Position numbers and translations under genes: made by a program
The notes under the pieces: generated by a model
What the model was told of the DNA's origin: nothing
The model's input: the letters and a program-made list of their open reading frames with translations, nothing else
Databases searched by the model: none
From: Pseudomonas sp. AN-1
GTDB taxonomy: Bacteria; Pseudomonadota; Gammaproteobacteria; Pseudomonadales; Pseudomonadaceae
Length of the DNA: 64,000 bases
Assembly (NCBI RefSeq): GCF_034057115.1
Contig: NZ_CP139195.1
Coordinates: 3,348,001-3,412,000, forward strand
Direction of reading: 5' to 3'
Part shown: piece after piece, positions 17,393 through 26,478 of the stretch
How positions within the stretch are numbered: position 1 is the stretch's first letter
Layout of the letters: each line of letters begins with the position of its first letter

Positions 17393-18093
17393 CAGCCCGC
17401 CTGCCAGCGGGCCAGCAGCGCCGGCAGCTCGGCGAGGCTGGCGACCTGGGCGTCCGGTGCGCGTTCGCCTTCCCAGGCCTTGCCCTGCGGGTTGATCCAG
17501 ATGGCGCGCAGGCCGGCGCCCTGGGCGCCGGCGATGTCGTCGCGCGGATGGTCGCCGACGTGCACCGCCGCCTCGGCCGGCACGCCGGCTTCGGCGAGCG
17601 CGGCGTGGAAGGCGCGCGGGTCGGGCTTGCTCACGCCCAGTTGCTCGGCGCTGAAGGCGAAGCGGAAGTAGTCGGCGATGCCGATGCGCTGCACGTCGGC
17701 GTTGCCGTTGGTCAGCACGCCGAGGGCGAAGCGCCCGGCCAGCTGCTCGAGGGTCGGACGCACCTCGGGGAACAGGGCGACCTGCTGGCGGGCGGCGAGG
17801 AAGTGCGCGAAGGCGCCCTGCGCCAGTGCATCGGCTTCGGCCTCGGCGTAGCCGGCCTGGCGCAGGCTGCGCTGCAGCGCCCGCTGGCGCAGCTCGCTGA
17901 TGCGGATCTGCAGGGTCGGCTCCTGCGCCAGCAGCCACTGGCGGTTGGCGCGGATCTGCGCGCCGGCCTCGTCGCCCAGGCGCGGGGCGTGCTCGGCGAG
18001 CCAGCGCTGCAGCGCGGTTTCGGCGGACTCCAGCACCGGCGGGGCGTCCCACAGGGTGTCGTCGAGGTCGAAGATGATCAGGCGCAGGCTCAA
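17392..18093 (-). CDS. HAD-superfamily hydrolase (YigB-like)
   Basis: A 233-residue haloacid-dehalogenase phosphatase. Motif I is FDLDDTLWD (nucleophile D9, acid D11), motif II GVLTNGNAD, motif III lysine in GVSKPDPRAF, and motif IV HVGDHPRDDIAGA. The helical cap between motifs I and II is of the subclass I type. In enterobacteria a homologue beside xerC (YigB) is a flavin-pathway phosphatase; here it follows the xerC-like gene by 58 bp, the same neighbourhood. The substrate is inferred only. Confidence 0.85.
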   Translation of the reverse strand: MSLRLIIFDLDDTLWDAPPVLESAETALQRWLAEHAPRLGDEAGAQIRANRQWLLAQEPTLQIRISELRQRALQRSLRQAGYAEAEADALAQGAFAHFLAARQQVALFPEVRPTLEQLAGRFALGVLTNGNADVQRIGIADYFRFAFSAEQLGVSKPDPRAFHAALAEAGVPAEAAVHVGDHPRDDIAGAQGAGLRAIWINPQGKAWEGERAPDAQVASLAELPALLARWQAG

Positions 18094-18151
18094 GGGCGGT
18101 CTCCGCGGCGGCGGGGTGTTCCAGTCGATTTCCGCATCATACCGCCGGGGC

Positions 18152-18664
18152 TCAGTCGGCGCCGCTCTCGTCGTCGTGCGGCGTGCGCCGATGGGCGCGC
18201 GGGTGGGCCCGCTCGTAGGCCCGCGCCAGGTAGCGGAAGTCGAGGCGGGCGTAGGCCTGCGCCCGCTCGCTGCCGGCGTCGTCGGGGGGCTCCGCCGGCG
18301 CGGCGGCTTCGCGGCTGACGGCGGGCTGCGGGCTGGCGGCCAGTTCGCGCAGGCCGGCCGCGCGCACGCGCTGCTGGAGCGCCCGCGGGGTCAGGCGTCG
18401 GCCCTGGCGGCCGACGAACAGCGCCGGCTCGACGGCCACCGCCTGGCGCAGCGTCAGCCACTCCTGCAGCGCGGCGCGCACCTGGCGGCCGAGCGCCAGC
18501 TCGCGGCGCTGCCCGTGCCCGGCCGGCAGCTGCAGCAGACCGGCGGCGAGGTCGAGCTGGGCCAGGTCGAGGCGGCTCAGCTCGCTCAGGCGCAGGCCGG
18601 CGTAGAACAGCTCGCGAACGGCACGGTCGCGACAGGCGTGGAAGTCGTCCGGGGCGGCACGCAT
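18152..18664 (-). pseudogene. Truncated, catalytically incomplete XerC
   Basis: A 170-residue frame at the usual xerC locus. It aligns with the catalytic half of XerC: PDDFHACRDRAVRELFYAGLRLSEL, FVGRQGRRLTPRAL and LDFRYLARAYERAHPRA are clear matches. The whole N-terminal SAM-like DNA-binding domain (about 150 residues) is missing, the hairpin Lys region (GKGNK in XerC) reads GHGQR, and the HxLRHSFASHLL...LLGHADI block carrying His-Arg-His is replaced by a Pro/Ala-rich stretch. Only the first Arg (GLRLSEL) and a Tyr (AYARLDF) remain of the catalytic set. The frame is open and has AAGGAG 6 nt before the ATG, so a protein may still be made. It lies between DUF484 and the HAD gene. Confidence 0.85.
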
Positions 18665-18715
18665 GGCGGGCTCCTTGGGGCTGCGGATGCCCCGTGGGGG
18701 ATTGCCGGGCGGCGT

Positions 18716-19402
18716 TCAGCGCACCGCGCGCAGCGGCGGCACCAGGCGCGGCAGCAGGCGCGCGACTATCTCGGCGACGTGACCGAGGAACACCGTGCCC
18801 AGCGAACTCCTGTAGTGCTGCGGATCGGAACTGCCGAGGGCCAGCACGCCGTGCAGGCCCTGGTGGCTGAGCACCGCGACTGCCGCCGAGCCGATGCTGC
18901 CGACCTGCTCGGCGGGGAACAGGAAGGCCAGCTCCTCGGCGCGCAGCACGCCGCACACCGTCTTGTTGCCGCCGAGCAGGGCACCGATGCGCTGCTGGGC
19001 CTCGCGCTCGCCGACCCAGCGGCCCACCGCCGGCGGGTTGTCGCTGAACAGCAGCAGGCTGACGAAGGGCACCTGGAAGTCGTGGCGCAGGCCGTCCTCC
19101 ACCGCGGCGACCAGCTCCTCGAGGCCCTCGGCGTCGAGCAGGGCGACGATCAGCCGGCGGGTGCGCTCGAACAGGCGGTCGTTGTCGCGGGCGATGTCCA
19201 TCAGCTGGGTGAGGCGCGCGCGCAGCTCGTGGTTGCGCTCGCGCAGCAGGCGCAGCTGGCGCTCGACCAGCGACACCGCATGGCCCGCCTCGTGGGGGAT
19301 CAGCAGCTGCTCGAGCAGCGCGTCGCGGCCGACGAAGAACTGCGGGTGCGCCGCCAGCCAGGCGGCGACCTGTTCGGCGTCCAGCTCCGGCAGCTCGCTC
19401 AC
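18716..19402 (-). CDS. DUF484 family protein
   Basis: A 228-residue cytoplasmic protein with an N-terminal helical segment, a central coiled coil ([20 protein letters not shown]) and a C-terminal GAF-like domain. The family is found upstream of xerC in gammaproteobacteria and has no firm function. The start is a GTG at 19402 overlapping the dapF stop by four bases (GTGA), indicating translational coupling. The xerC-like frame begins 52 bp after its stop. Confidence 0.88.
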   Translation of the reverse strand: MSELPELDAEQVAAWLAAHPQFFVGRDALLEQLLIPHEAGHAVSLVERQLRLLRERNHELRARLTQLMDIARDNDRLFERTRRLIVALLDAEGLEELVAAVEDGLRHDFQVPFVSLLLFSDNPPAVGRWVGEREAQQRIGALLGGNKTVCGVLRAEELAFLFPAEQVGSIGSAAVAVLSHQGLHGVLALGSSDPQHYRSSLGTVFLGHVAEIVARLLPRLVPPLRAVR

Positions 19403-20229
19403 AGGCGCACCTGGCCTTCGAACACGCGCAGCGCCGGGCCGGTCATCAGCACCGGCGCACCCGGGCCGGCCCACTCGATGGACAGGCTGCCGCCGGGCAG
19501 GCTGATCTGCACCGGCGACTGCAGCCAGCCCTGGCGGATGCCGGCCACCGCGGCGGCGCAGGCGCCGGTGCCGCAGGCCTGGGTCTCGCCACAGCCGCGT
19601 TCCCACACGCGCAGGCGCGCATGGTGGGCGTCGACCACCTGCAGGAAGCCGATGTTGGCCTTCTGCGGGAAGCGCGGGTGGGTTTCCAGCTGCGGGCCGA
19701 GCTGGTGTACCGGCGCCGTGTCGACGTCGGCGACGCGCAGCACGCCGTGGGGGTTGCCCATCGACACCGCGGCCAGCTCCAGCGTGCGCCCGTCCACCTC
19801 GACCTCGTAGGCGATCGCCGCTTCCGGGGCGACGAAGGGGATCTCCGCGGGCGCCAGGCGCGGCGCGCCCATGTCCACGGTGATCTGCCCGTCGTTGCGC
19901 ACGTTCAGCTCGATCACGCTGTTCTTGGTCTCGACGCGGATGCGCTTCTTGGCGGTCAGGCGCTTGTCCAGCACGAAGCGGGCGAAGCAGCGCGCGCCGT
20001 TGCCACACTGCTCCACCTCGGAGCCGTCGGCGTTGAAGATGCGGTAGCGGAAGTCGACGTCCGGGCGGCTCGGCGGCTCGACGATCAACAGCTGGTCGAA
20101 GCCGACGCCGGTGTGGCGGTCGCCCCACTGGCGCACGTGCTTGGGCTGGATGTGGGCGTGCTGGGTGACCAGGTCGAGGACCATGAAGTCGTTGCCCAGC
20201 CCGTGCATCTTGGTGAAACGCAGCAGCAT
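19399..20229 (-). CDS. dapF: Diaminopimelate epimerase
   Basis: A 276-residue enzyme converting LL- to meso-diaminopimelate for lysine and peptidoglycan. The two catalytic cysteines lie in [13 protein letters not shown] (~residue 75) and [14 protein letters not shown] (~residue 220). The N-terminus [17 protein letters not shown] is typical. It follows lysA by 13 bp and overlaps the DUF484 start, so lppL, lysA, dapF, DUF484 and the xerC-like frame are probably one minus-strand transcript. Confidence 0.96.
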   Translation of the reverse strand: MLLRFTKMHGLGNDFMVLDLVTQHAHIQPKHVRQWGDRHTGVGFDQLLIVEPPSRPDVDFRYRIFNADGSEVEQCGNGARCFARFVLDKRLTAKKRIRVETKNSVIELNVRNDGQITVDMGAPRLAPAEIPFVAPEAAIAYEVEVDGRTLELAAVSMGNPHGVLRVADVDTAPVHQLGPQLETHPRFPQKANIGFLQVVDAHHARLRVWERGCGETQACGTGACAAAVAGIRQGWLQSPVQISLPGGSLSIEWAGPGAPVLMTGPALRVFEGQVRL

Positions 20230-20242
20230 GCCGGCCTCCGGA

Positions 20243-21490
20243 TCAGTTGGGCAGCAGGCTTTCGCCGGCGTAGAGTTCCTCGAGGGTCTCGCGGCGGCGC
20301 ACCAGATGCACCTGCTCGCCGTCCACCAGCACCTCGGCGGCGCGGCCGCGGGTGTTGTAGTTGGAACTCATCACGAAGCCGTAGGCGCCGGCCGAGCGCA
20401 CCGCCAGCAGGTCGCCTTCGGCCAGCACCAGCTCGCGGTCCTTGCCGAGGAAGTCGCCGGTCTCGCAGATCGGCCCGACCAGGTCGTAGCGGCGCGCCTC
20501 GCCGCTGCGCGGCTGCACCGCCACGATGTCCATCCACGCCTGGTACAGCGCCGGGCGGATCAGGTCGTTCATCGCCGCGTCGATCACCGCGAAGTCCTTG
20601 TGCTCGGTGTGCTTGAGGTACTCGACGCGGGTCAGCAGCACGCCGGCGTTGGCGACGATCGAGCGGCCCGGCTCGAACACCAGGGCCAGCGCGCGGCCCG
20701 CCAGGCGCTCGCGCACCGCCTTGATGTAGTCGCCGGCCAGCGGCGGCTCCTCGTCGCGGTAGCGCACGCCGAGGCCGCCGCCCAGATCCAGGTGCCGGAT
20801 GGTGATGCCGCGCTCGGCCAGGCGGTCGACCAGCGCCAGCAGGCGCTCGAGGGCGTCGAGGAACGGCTCGAGCTGGGTCAGCTGCGAGCCGATGTGGCAG
20901 TCGACGCCGACCACCTCGAGGTTCGGCAGCTCGGCGGCGCGGACGTAGACCGCCTCGGCGGCGTCGATGGCAATGCCGAACTTGTTCTCCTTGAGGCCGG
21001 TGGAGATGTACGGATGGGTCTGCGCGTCGACGTCGGGGTTGACCCGCAGCGACACCGGCGCCTTGACGCCCAGTTCGGCAGCGACTTCCTGCAGGCGCTC
21101 CAGCTCGACGTCGGATTCGACGTTGAAGCAGTGGACGCCGACCTGCAGCGCGCGGCGCATGTCGTCGCGGCTCTTGCCGACGCCGGAGAACACGATTTTG
21201 CCCGGCTCGCCGCCGGCGGCCAGCACGCGCTCCAGTTCGCCGCGCGAGACGATGTCGAAGCCGGCGCCGAGGCGCGCGAGCACGTTGAGCACGCCGAGGT
21301 TGGAGTTGGCCTTGACCGCGAAGCACACCAGGTGCTCCATGCCGGCCAGCGCATCGGCGTAGGCGCGGTACTGCGCCTCGATGTGGGCGCGCGAATAGAC
21401 GTAGGTGGGGGTGCCGAAGCGCTCGGCGATCGCGGACAGCGCCGCGCCTTCCGCGAACAGCTGGCCGTCGCGGTAGTCGAAGGATTGCAT
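20243..21490 (-). CDS. lysA: Diaminopimelate decarboxylase
   Basis: A 415-residue PLP-dependent enzyme of the alanine-racemase fold that makes L-lysine from meso-diaminopimelate. The PLP lysine is in CFAVKANSN (~residue 58). Later motifs include [24 protein letters not shown] and the active-site [16 protein letters not shown]. It follows the small lipoprotein gene lppL, as in other pseudomonads, and precedes dapF. Confidence 0.97.
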   Translation of the reverse strand: MQSFDYRDGQLFAEGAALSAIAERFGTPTYVYSRAHIEAQYRAYADALAGMEHLVCFAVKANSNLGVLNVLARLGAGFDIVSRGELERVLAAGGEPGKIVFSGVGKSRDDMRRALQVGVHCFNVESDVELERLQEVAAELGVKAPVSLRVNPDVDAQTHPYISTGLKENKFGIAIDAAEAVYVRAAELPNLEVVGVDCHIGSQLTQLEPFLDALERLLALVDRLAERGITIRHLDLGGGLGVRYRDEEPPLAGDYIKAVRERLAGRALALVFEPGRSIVANAGVLLTRVEYLKHTEHKDFAVIDAAMNDLIRPALYQAWMDIVAVQPRSGEARRYDLVGPICETGDFLGKDRELVLAEGDLLAVRSAGAYGFVMSSNYNTRGRAAEVLVDGEQVHLVRRRETLEELYAGESLLPN

Positions 21491-21534
21491 GCAGCCTCCT
21501 GGGGGCGTCCGCCCACAGGCGGACGCACGGAATC

Positions 21535-21669
21535 TTAGAGTTCGAAGCGGTCTTTGCTGCTACCGGCGTTCTTGTCGCCCGGCAGGTACAGCGGACCTTT
21601 CTGGCCGCAGCCGGTGAGGCCGGCGCTGAGCACGATCAGCGCAAGGAGCGGAAGCAGCAGGCGCTTCAT
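21535..21669 (-). CDS. lppL: Small lipoprotein LppL/LptM
   Basis: A 44-residue lipoprotein. It has a signal peptide with lipobox LTGC (Cys20) followed by the family signature GQKGPLYLP. LptM (YifL) in E. coli assists LptD maturation; the Pseudomonas equivalent lies directly upstream of lysA, as here. It starts at 21669 and is divergent from cyaY. Confidence 0.9.
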   Translation of the reverse strand: MKRLLLPLLALIVLSAGLTGCGQKGPLYLPGDKNAGSSKDRFEL

Positions 21670-21808
21670 GGCGGAAATCCTTGTAAAAGCATCGATTGCG
21701 CCGGAGTATACCGACCCCCCGAGGGCTTGCCTATGCGCCGGGACGCGCGGCGGACGCGGCCTGCGCGGGGCCTTGTGTATGCAACCCAGTTTCCGCGGAG
21801 AACAGCCG

Positions 21809-22141
21809 ATGAGCCTCACCGAAGCCCGCTTCCACAGCCTGGTGGACGCCCTGCAACTGGCGGTCGAAGACGCCTTCGACGCCAGCGACCTGGACGTCGA
21901 TCTGGAGAACAGCGGCGGCGTGCTGACCGTGCGCTTCGACAACGGCAGCCAGCTGATCTTCAGCCGCCAGGAGCCGCTGCGCCAGCTGTGGCTGGCGGCG
22001 CGCTCCGGCGGCTTCCACTTCGACTACGACGAGAGTGCTGTGCGCTGGGTGTGCGACGCCGGCGGCGAGCCGCTGCCGGCCATGCTGGCGCGTCTGGTCC
22101 GCGAGCAGGCCGGCGAGGAGGTCGACTTCTCGGCGCTCTGA
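21809..22141 (+). CDS. cyaY: Iron-sulfur cluster assembly protein CyaY (frataxin)
   Basis: A 110-residue frataxin homologue. The N-terminal helix contains the acidic iron-binding ridge (VEDAFDASDLDVDLEN) and the beta sheet ends with GGFHFDYDESAVRWVCD. It binds iron and modulates cysteine desulfurase IscS. Start at the ATG 21809 (MSLTEARFH). It is divergent from lppL, the standard arrangement. Confidence 0.92.
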   Translation: MSLTEARFHSLVDALQLAVEDAFDASDLDVDLENSGGVLTVRFDNGSQLIFSRQEPLRQLWLAARSGGFHFDYDESAVRWVCDAGGEPLPAMLARLVREQAGEEVDFSAL

Positions 22142-22223
22142 GCGCCGTCCGGAGCGTGCCCGTACTCCGCGCGGGCACACCGCCCGCGCCGCTCCTGCGG
22201 CCGGGGGCATTGATCCGGCCGGC

Positions 22224-22251
22224 TTGCCTATTCGCCTTGCTGTGGTATGGT
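22224..22251 (+). promoter_or_regulatory. Probable sigma-70 promoter of rnk (extended -10)
   Basis: TTGCCT (22224-22229), a 16-bp spacer and TATGGT (22246-22251) preceded by an extended -10 TG (22243-22244). Transcription would leave a ~180-nt leader before rnk. The 295-bp gap between cyaY and rnk holds this and no gene. Confidence 0.5.
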
Positions 22252-22436
22252 CGCTGCAAACCCCGCCTGCGCCGGTTGTGTAAAGACACCGCGTCGGGCG
22301 ATGCGCCGTTGGAAGCGGTCGACCCCCGTGGTCGCCCTTTCGGCTTTGCTTCGCCGACGTTTGCGACGTTTTCACACAGCCTGCTCGGGTGGGGTTTTGC
22401 TTTTTCCCGATCACGTCAAGGAGCCCTGCCGACATC

Positions 22437-22841
22437 ATGAGCCTGTCGCCGCCCATCACCATCACCCGTCTCGACCTGCAGCGTCTGGAGAAGCTGCTGG
22501 ACAGCCTGGAGGACTACGGCCCCACCGCCGAGGCACTGGAGCGCGAACTCGAGCGCGCCGAGGTGGTCGGTCTCGACGCGGTGCCGCCGGGCGTGGTGAC
22601 CATGAACTCCACCGCCCACTGCCGCGAGGAAGCCAGCGGCAAGGAATACCATCTGACCCTGGTCTACCCGCACGAGGCGGGCGCCGAGGGCACGGTGTCG
22701 GTGCTGGCGCCGGTCGGCTGTGCGCTGCTCGGCCTGTCGGTCGGCCAGACCATCGACTGGGAAGTGCCCGGCGGCAAGCGCCTCAAGCTGACCCTGCTCG
22801 GCGTCGACTACCAGCCGGAGGCCGCCGGCGAGGTGCGCTGA
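22437..22841 (+). CDS. rnk: Regulator of nucleoside diphosphate kinase Rnk
   Basis: A 134-residue protein of the GreA/GreB C-terminal family. The N-terminal part is a short coiled coil (LQRLEKLLDSLEDY...LERELERAE) and the rest is the FKBP-like Gre domain ending GQTIDWEVPGGKRLKLTLL. Rnk binds RNA polymerase near the secondary channel and was first linked to Ndk levels and alginate in Pseudomonas. The start at 22437 has AAGGAG upstream. A terminator follows its stop. Confidence 0.92.
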   Translation: MSLSPPITITRLDLQRLEKLLDSLEDYGPTAEALERELERAEVVGLDAVPPGVVTMNSTAHCREEASGKEYHLTLVYPHEAGAEGTVSVLAPVGCALLGLSVGQTIDWEVPGGKRLKLTLLGVDYQPEAAGEVR

Positions 22842-22865
22842 AGGCGGCCTGACGGCAAGAACGCA

Positions 22866-22900
22866 AACAGCCCGCGACCGGGAGACCGGCGCGGGCTGTT
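22866..22900 (+). terminator. Terminator hairpin of rnk
   Basis: AACAGCCCGCG / CGCGGGCTGTT outer stem with an inner CCGG-GAGA-CCGG stem-loop, one bulged A. Only a weak T-run (GGCTTTCTGG) follows. Confidence 0.75.
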
Positions 22901-22922
22901 GGCTTTCTGGGCTACGCGATGC

Positions 22923-23010
22923 GTAGGGTGGAAAACCCGCGCAGCGGTTTTCCGCCTTGGCCGCGTGTCGCTGGCTGGTGGAAAGGGCCCGCGGTCGTTT
23001 TCCAGCCTAC
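22923..23010. repeat. Palindromic intergenic repeat (GTAGGGTGGAAAAC type)
   Basis: An 88-bp element bounded by GTAGGGTGGAAAAC and its near-inverse GTTTTCCAGCCTAC (one mismatch). Inside is a second inverted pair, GGTGGAAAACC and GGTTTTCCGCC. It lies between the rnk terminator and a convergent gene. The form suggests a dispersed REP or MITE-like element of Pseudomonas type. Confidence 0.65.
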
Positions 23011-23021
23011 GGCAGAGGCGA

Positions 23022-23258
23022 TCAGGCCGGCTGCAGGATGGTCAGCACGGTGCGCAGCTGCTCGGTGGCGTCGAGGCCGAGGCTGGTCAGGTAGCCGCCG
23101 TCGGCCTGGGAGATCAGCCCCTTGGCGTGCAGGCGCTGGCCGGCGGCGATCATCTGCGGCGCGGCGTCCTGGTGGATCTTGAGGCCCTCCTGGGTGTTGT
23201 CCGGGTTGAACAGGGTGAGCAGTTCCAGTTCGGCGATCAGCTCGGGATTCAGGTGCAT
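23022..23258 (-). CDS. Small conserved protein, probably TIGR02647 family
   Basis: A 78-residue protein (MHLNPELIAELELLTLFN...) predicted all-helical, with the NTQEGLKIHQDA and GGYLTSLGLDATEQLRTVLTIL stretches I associate with the gammaproteobacterial TIGR02647 family of unknown function. No catalytic motif is visible. It is 45 bp downstream of another small gene on the minus strand. Confidence 0.7.
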   Translation of the reverse strand: MHLNPELIAELELLTLFNPDNTQEGLKIHQDAAPQMIAAGQRLHAKGLISQADGGYLTSLGLDATEQLRTVLTILQPA

Positions 23259-23303
23259 GGTGCCTCCAGTGCGGTCGCGGCAGCCGGGTGCTGCCGCTTG
23301 TCG

Positions 23304-23768
23304 TTATTCGTCTTCCTCGGCGTCGCCCTGCAGGGCCTCGGGCAGCTCGGGCAGGGCGCGCAGCATGCGCTCGTAGCCGGCGCCGTCGAACGGACGGTTG
23401 TCGGCCAGCATGTTCTCGATCTCGTGGGCGAGGATCAGCGCCATCAGGCGCACGGCGTCCTCGCGCGGGTAGCCGACCAGGGTCAGCTTGTTGAGGGTGG
23501 CCTGGGCCGCGGCCGGCTCGCCGGCGGCGACCTGATTCTCGATGGCCTCGATCAGTTTCTCTTCGGCGAAGACGGCATCGTCCTCGGCGCTGTGTTCGGT
23601 CATGGCGGGAGTCTCGTCGGGCGCCGGCGGGTTCTCTTCGTCCAGCCGGCAGAGGGTGCAGCTGCCGTCGTCCGGGCGGCTGGTCTCGATGTAGCGCAGG
23701 CGGCGGCTGGCCGACTGGCGGTCGGCGCTGACGCGAAAGCGCGGGCGGTCGGTGGGCATGGCGGGCAT
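23304..23768 (-). CDS. Hypothetical protein, 154 residues
   Basis: I do not recognise this protein. The N-terminal third is Arg/Ser-rich with a CTLC pair (SCTLCRLDEE) that could bind metal. The C-terminal part (from ~residue 55) is acidic and helical (EEKLIEAIENQVAAGEPAAA...ALILAHEIENML) and ends GDAEEDE. An internal ATG at 23603 (MTEHSAEDD) could be the true start of a ~99-residue protein. Codon use is like its neighbours. Confidence 0.6.
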   Translation of the reverse strand: MPAMPTDRPRFRVSADRQSASRRLRYIETSRPDDGSCTLCRLDEENPPAPDETPAMTEHSAEDDAVFAEEKLIEAIENQVAAGEPAAAQATLNKLTLVGYPREDAVRLMALILAHEIENMLADNRPFDGAGYERMLRALPELPEALQGDAEEDE

Positions 23769-23851
23769 TCCGGGCGGCCTTGGCCTCCTTCATAACCCGC
23801 CTATGCCGGGCACGGCAAGCGCTCCTTGGTCGGAGCGCCTGCCGCGGGGGG

Positions 23852-25246
23852 TCAGCGCGCGGCCAGCAGCTCGCGGCCGCGGGCCACGGCGGCGCGCACC
23901 TGCGCCGGGGCGGTGCCTCCGATGTGGTCGCGGGCGTTGACCGAGCCTTCCAGGGTCAGCACGGCGAACACGTCGCCTTCGATCTGGTCGCTGAACTGGC
24001 GCAGCTCGTCCAGCGACATCTCGGCCAGATCCTTGCCGCTCTGCACGCCGTACTTCACCGCGTGGCCGACGATCTCGTGGCAGTCGCGGAACGGCAGGCC
24101 CTTGCGCACCAGGTAGTCGGCCAGGTCGGTGGCGGTGGAGAAGCCGCGGCGCGCGGCCTCGCGCATCACCTCGACGCGCGGCCGGATCGCCGGGACCATG
24201 TCGGCGAAGGCGCGCAGGCTGTCGCGTAGGGTGTCGGCGGCGTCGAACAGCGGCTCCTTGTCCTCCTGGTTGTCCTTGTTGTAGGCCAGCGGCTGGCCCT
24301 TCATCAGGGTCAGCAGGCCGGTCAGCGCGCCGAACACCCGGCCGCTCTTGCCGCGCACCAGTTCGGGGACGTCGGGGTTCTTCTTCTGCGGCATGATCGA
24401 GGAGCCGGTGCAGAAGCGGTCCGGCAGCTCGATGAAGTTGAACTGGGCGCTGGTCCACAGCACCAGCTCCTCGGAGAAGCGCGACAGGTGCATCATCGCC
24501 AGCGAGGCGGCGGCGCAGAATTCGATGGCGAAGTCGCGGTCCGACACGCCGTCCAGCGAGTTGCCGCCGATGGCCTCGAAGCCGAGCAGCCGGCAGGTGA
24601 TCTCGCGCTGGATCGGGTAGGTGGTGCCGGCCAGCGCGGCCGAGCCGAGCGGCATGCGGTTGACCCGCTTGCGGCAGTCGACCAGGCGCTCGTGGTCGCG
24701 CGACAGCATCTCGAACCAGGCCAGCAGGTGGTGGCCGAAGGTCACCGGCTGGGCGGTCTGCAGGTGGGTGAAGCCGGGCATGATCACTTCGGCGTGCTGC
24801 TCGGCCTGCGCCAGCAGGCCCTGCTGCAGGCGGGTGATCTCGGCGAGGATCACGTCGATCTCGTCGCGCAGCCACAGGCGGATGTCGGTGGCCACCTGGT
24901 CGTTGCGGCTACGCCCGGTGTGCAGCTTCTTGCCGGTGATGCCGATGCGGTCGGTCAGGCGCGCCTCGATGTTCATGTGCACGTCTTCCAGATCGACGCG
25001 CCAGTCGAACTGGCCGGCCTCGATCTCGGCCTGGATCTGGGTGAGGCCGTCGATGATCGCGTCGCGCTCGGCAACGGTCAGCACGCCGGCCTGCTCGAGC
25101 ATGGTGGCGTGGGCGATCGAGCCCATGATGTCGTGGCGGTACAGGCGCTTGTCGAAGTCGACGGAGGCGGTGAAGCGGGCGACGAAGGCGTCGACCGGCT
25201 CGCTGAAGCGGCCGCCCCAGGACTGGTTGGTTTTTTCGCTGCTCAT
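23852..25246 (-). CDS. argH: Argininosuccinate lyase
   Basis: A 464-residue enzyme of the fumarase/aspartase superfamily that splits argininosuccinate to arginine and fumarate. The family signature [12 protein letters not shown] is at ~residue 283, and the N-terminal [19 protein letters not shown] and [12 protein letters not shown] motifs are complete. The ATG at 25246 is chosen; the frame extending to 25345 is not conserved. It is divergent from algZ across 152 bp, the usual Pseudomonas arrangement. Confidence 0.96.
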   Translation of the reverse strand: MSSEKTNQSWGGRFSEPVDAFVARFTASVDFDKRLYRHDIMGSIAHATMLEQAGVLTVAERDAIIDGLTQIQAEIEAGQFDWRVDLEDVHMNIEARLTDRIGITGKKLHTGRSRNDQVATDIRLWLRDEIDVILAEITRLQQGLLAQAEQHAEVIMPGFTHLQTAQPVTFGHHLLAWFEMLSRDHERLVDCRKRVNRMPLGSAALAGTTYPIQREITCRLLGFEAIGGNSLDGVSDRDFAIEFCAAASLAMMHLSRFSEELVLWTSAQFNFIELPDRFCTGSSIMPQKKNPDVPELVRGKSGRVFGALTGLLTLMKGQPLAYNKDNQEDKEPLFDAADTLRDSLRAFADMVPAIRPRVEVMREAARRGFSTATDLADYLVRKGLPFRDCHEIVGHAVKYGVQSGKDLAEMSLDELRQFSDQIEGDVFAVLTLEGSVNARDHIGGTAPAQVRAAVARGRELLAAR

Positions 25247-25398
25247 CGGTGTCTCGTGCTGTGCATGCGTCGGTGAAGGAAGTGGCGGGCATGATAGCAG
25301 CTCGCCCGGCAAAACCCGGCAGCGGCATTCGGTGACGGCGGTCACCGTGGCGGCGGGCCGGACTTGCCGGACGAGCGGTCGGCACCGACACTGCGGGC

Positions 25399-26478
25399 AT
25401 GCGCAGAACCTGGTCCACCGGCACCCGCCCGCCGGCCTCCTCCGACGACTTCTTCCTCCCCGAGCTGTGCGCGCCGGAGGCGCTGCTCAGCCTGGTGCTG
25501 CTCGCCGAGCTGCTGGTGCTGGTGCTGGTGCTGGCCGAGCCGCTGCAGCCGGCGTTCGACTGGGTGCGCCTGGCGCTGACCTCGCTGTTCGTGCAGTGGA
25601 ACGTGCTGCTCGCGGCGGCGGCGCTGTGCCGCCTGCGGCCCTGGCTGATGCGCCTGCCGCAGGCGCTGGCCGGCATCCTCTGCGGCGCGCTGGTGGTGGC
25701 GCTGACCCTGGCCTGCACCTGGGCGGCCGGCCACTTCGGCCTGGCCGCGCCGCGGCCGCTGGAGGGGCAGGTCAACCTCTACCTGCGCCACGGCCTGATC
25801 GCGCTGATCATGTCCGGGCTGGTGCTGCGCTACTTCTGGCTGCAGAGCCAGTGGCGCCGCCAGCAGCAGGCCGAGCTGCGCGCGCGGCTGGAGGCGCTGC
25901 AGGCGCGCATCCGCCCGCACTTCCTGTTCAACAGCCTGAACAGCATCGCCAGCCTGATCGCCGTCGATGCCGACAAGGCCGAGCAGGCGGTGCTCGATCT
26001 GTCCGACCTGTTCCGCGCCAGCCTGGCCAAGCCGGGCAGCCTGGTGGCCTGGCGCGACGAGCTGGCCCTGGCGCGCCGCTACCTGTCGATCGAGCAGTAC
26101 CGCCTGGGCGAGCGGTTGCAGCTGGACTGGCGGATCGACGGCGTGCCGGGCGAGCTGCCGATCCCGCAGCTGACCCTGCAGCCGCTGCTGGAGAATGCCA
26201 TCATCCACGGCATCCAGCCGCGCATCGACGGCGGCCGGGTCGAGGTGCTGGCCGAGTATGCCGCTGGCCAGTTCCACCTGTGCGTGAGCAACCCGCTGGC
26301 GCCAGGGGAGACGGCGGAGTCCGGCGGCACCCGCCTGGCGCTGCACAACATCCAGGCCCGCCTGGCGGCACTTTTCGGGCCAGATGCGAGTCTTACCTGC
26401 GAGTGCCGTGACGGACGGCACTTCACCTGTCTACGCTATGCTTGTGGAAGACCCACGCAGGAAGCCAGATCATCATGA
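25399..26478 (+). CDS. algZ: Sensor histidine kinase AlgZ (FimS)
   Basis: A 359-residue LytS-type sensor. About four hydrophobic helices at ~30-150 form the membrane domain. The phospho-accepting motif is [16 protein letters not shown] (~residues 173-188), followed by a histidine kinase ATPase region with [14 protein letters not shown]. In Pseudomonas AlgZ/FimS controls alginate, twitching motility and virulence through AlgR. The stop codon overlaps the algR start (ATGA). Confidence 0.92.
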   Translation: MRRTWSTGTRPPASSDDFFLPELCAPEALLSLVLLAELLVLVLVLAEPLQPAFDWVRLALTSLFVQWNVLLAAAALCRLRPWLMRLPQALAGILCGALVVALTLACTWAAGHFGLAAPRPLEGQVNLYLRHGLIALIMSGLVLRYFWLQSQWRRQQQAELRARLEALQARIRPHFLFNSLNSIASLIAVDADKAEQAVLDLSDLFRASLAKPGSLVAWRDELALARRYLSIEQYRLGERLQLDWRIDGVPGELPIPQLTLQPLLENAIIHGIQPRIDGGRVEVLAEYAAGQFHLCVSNPLAPGETAESGGTRLALHNIQARLAALFGPDASLTCECRDGRHFTCLRYACGRPTQEARSS

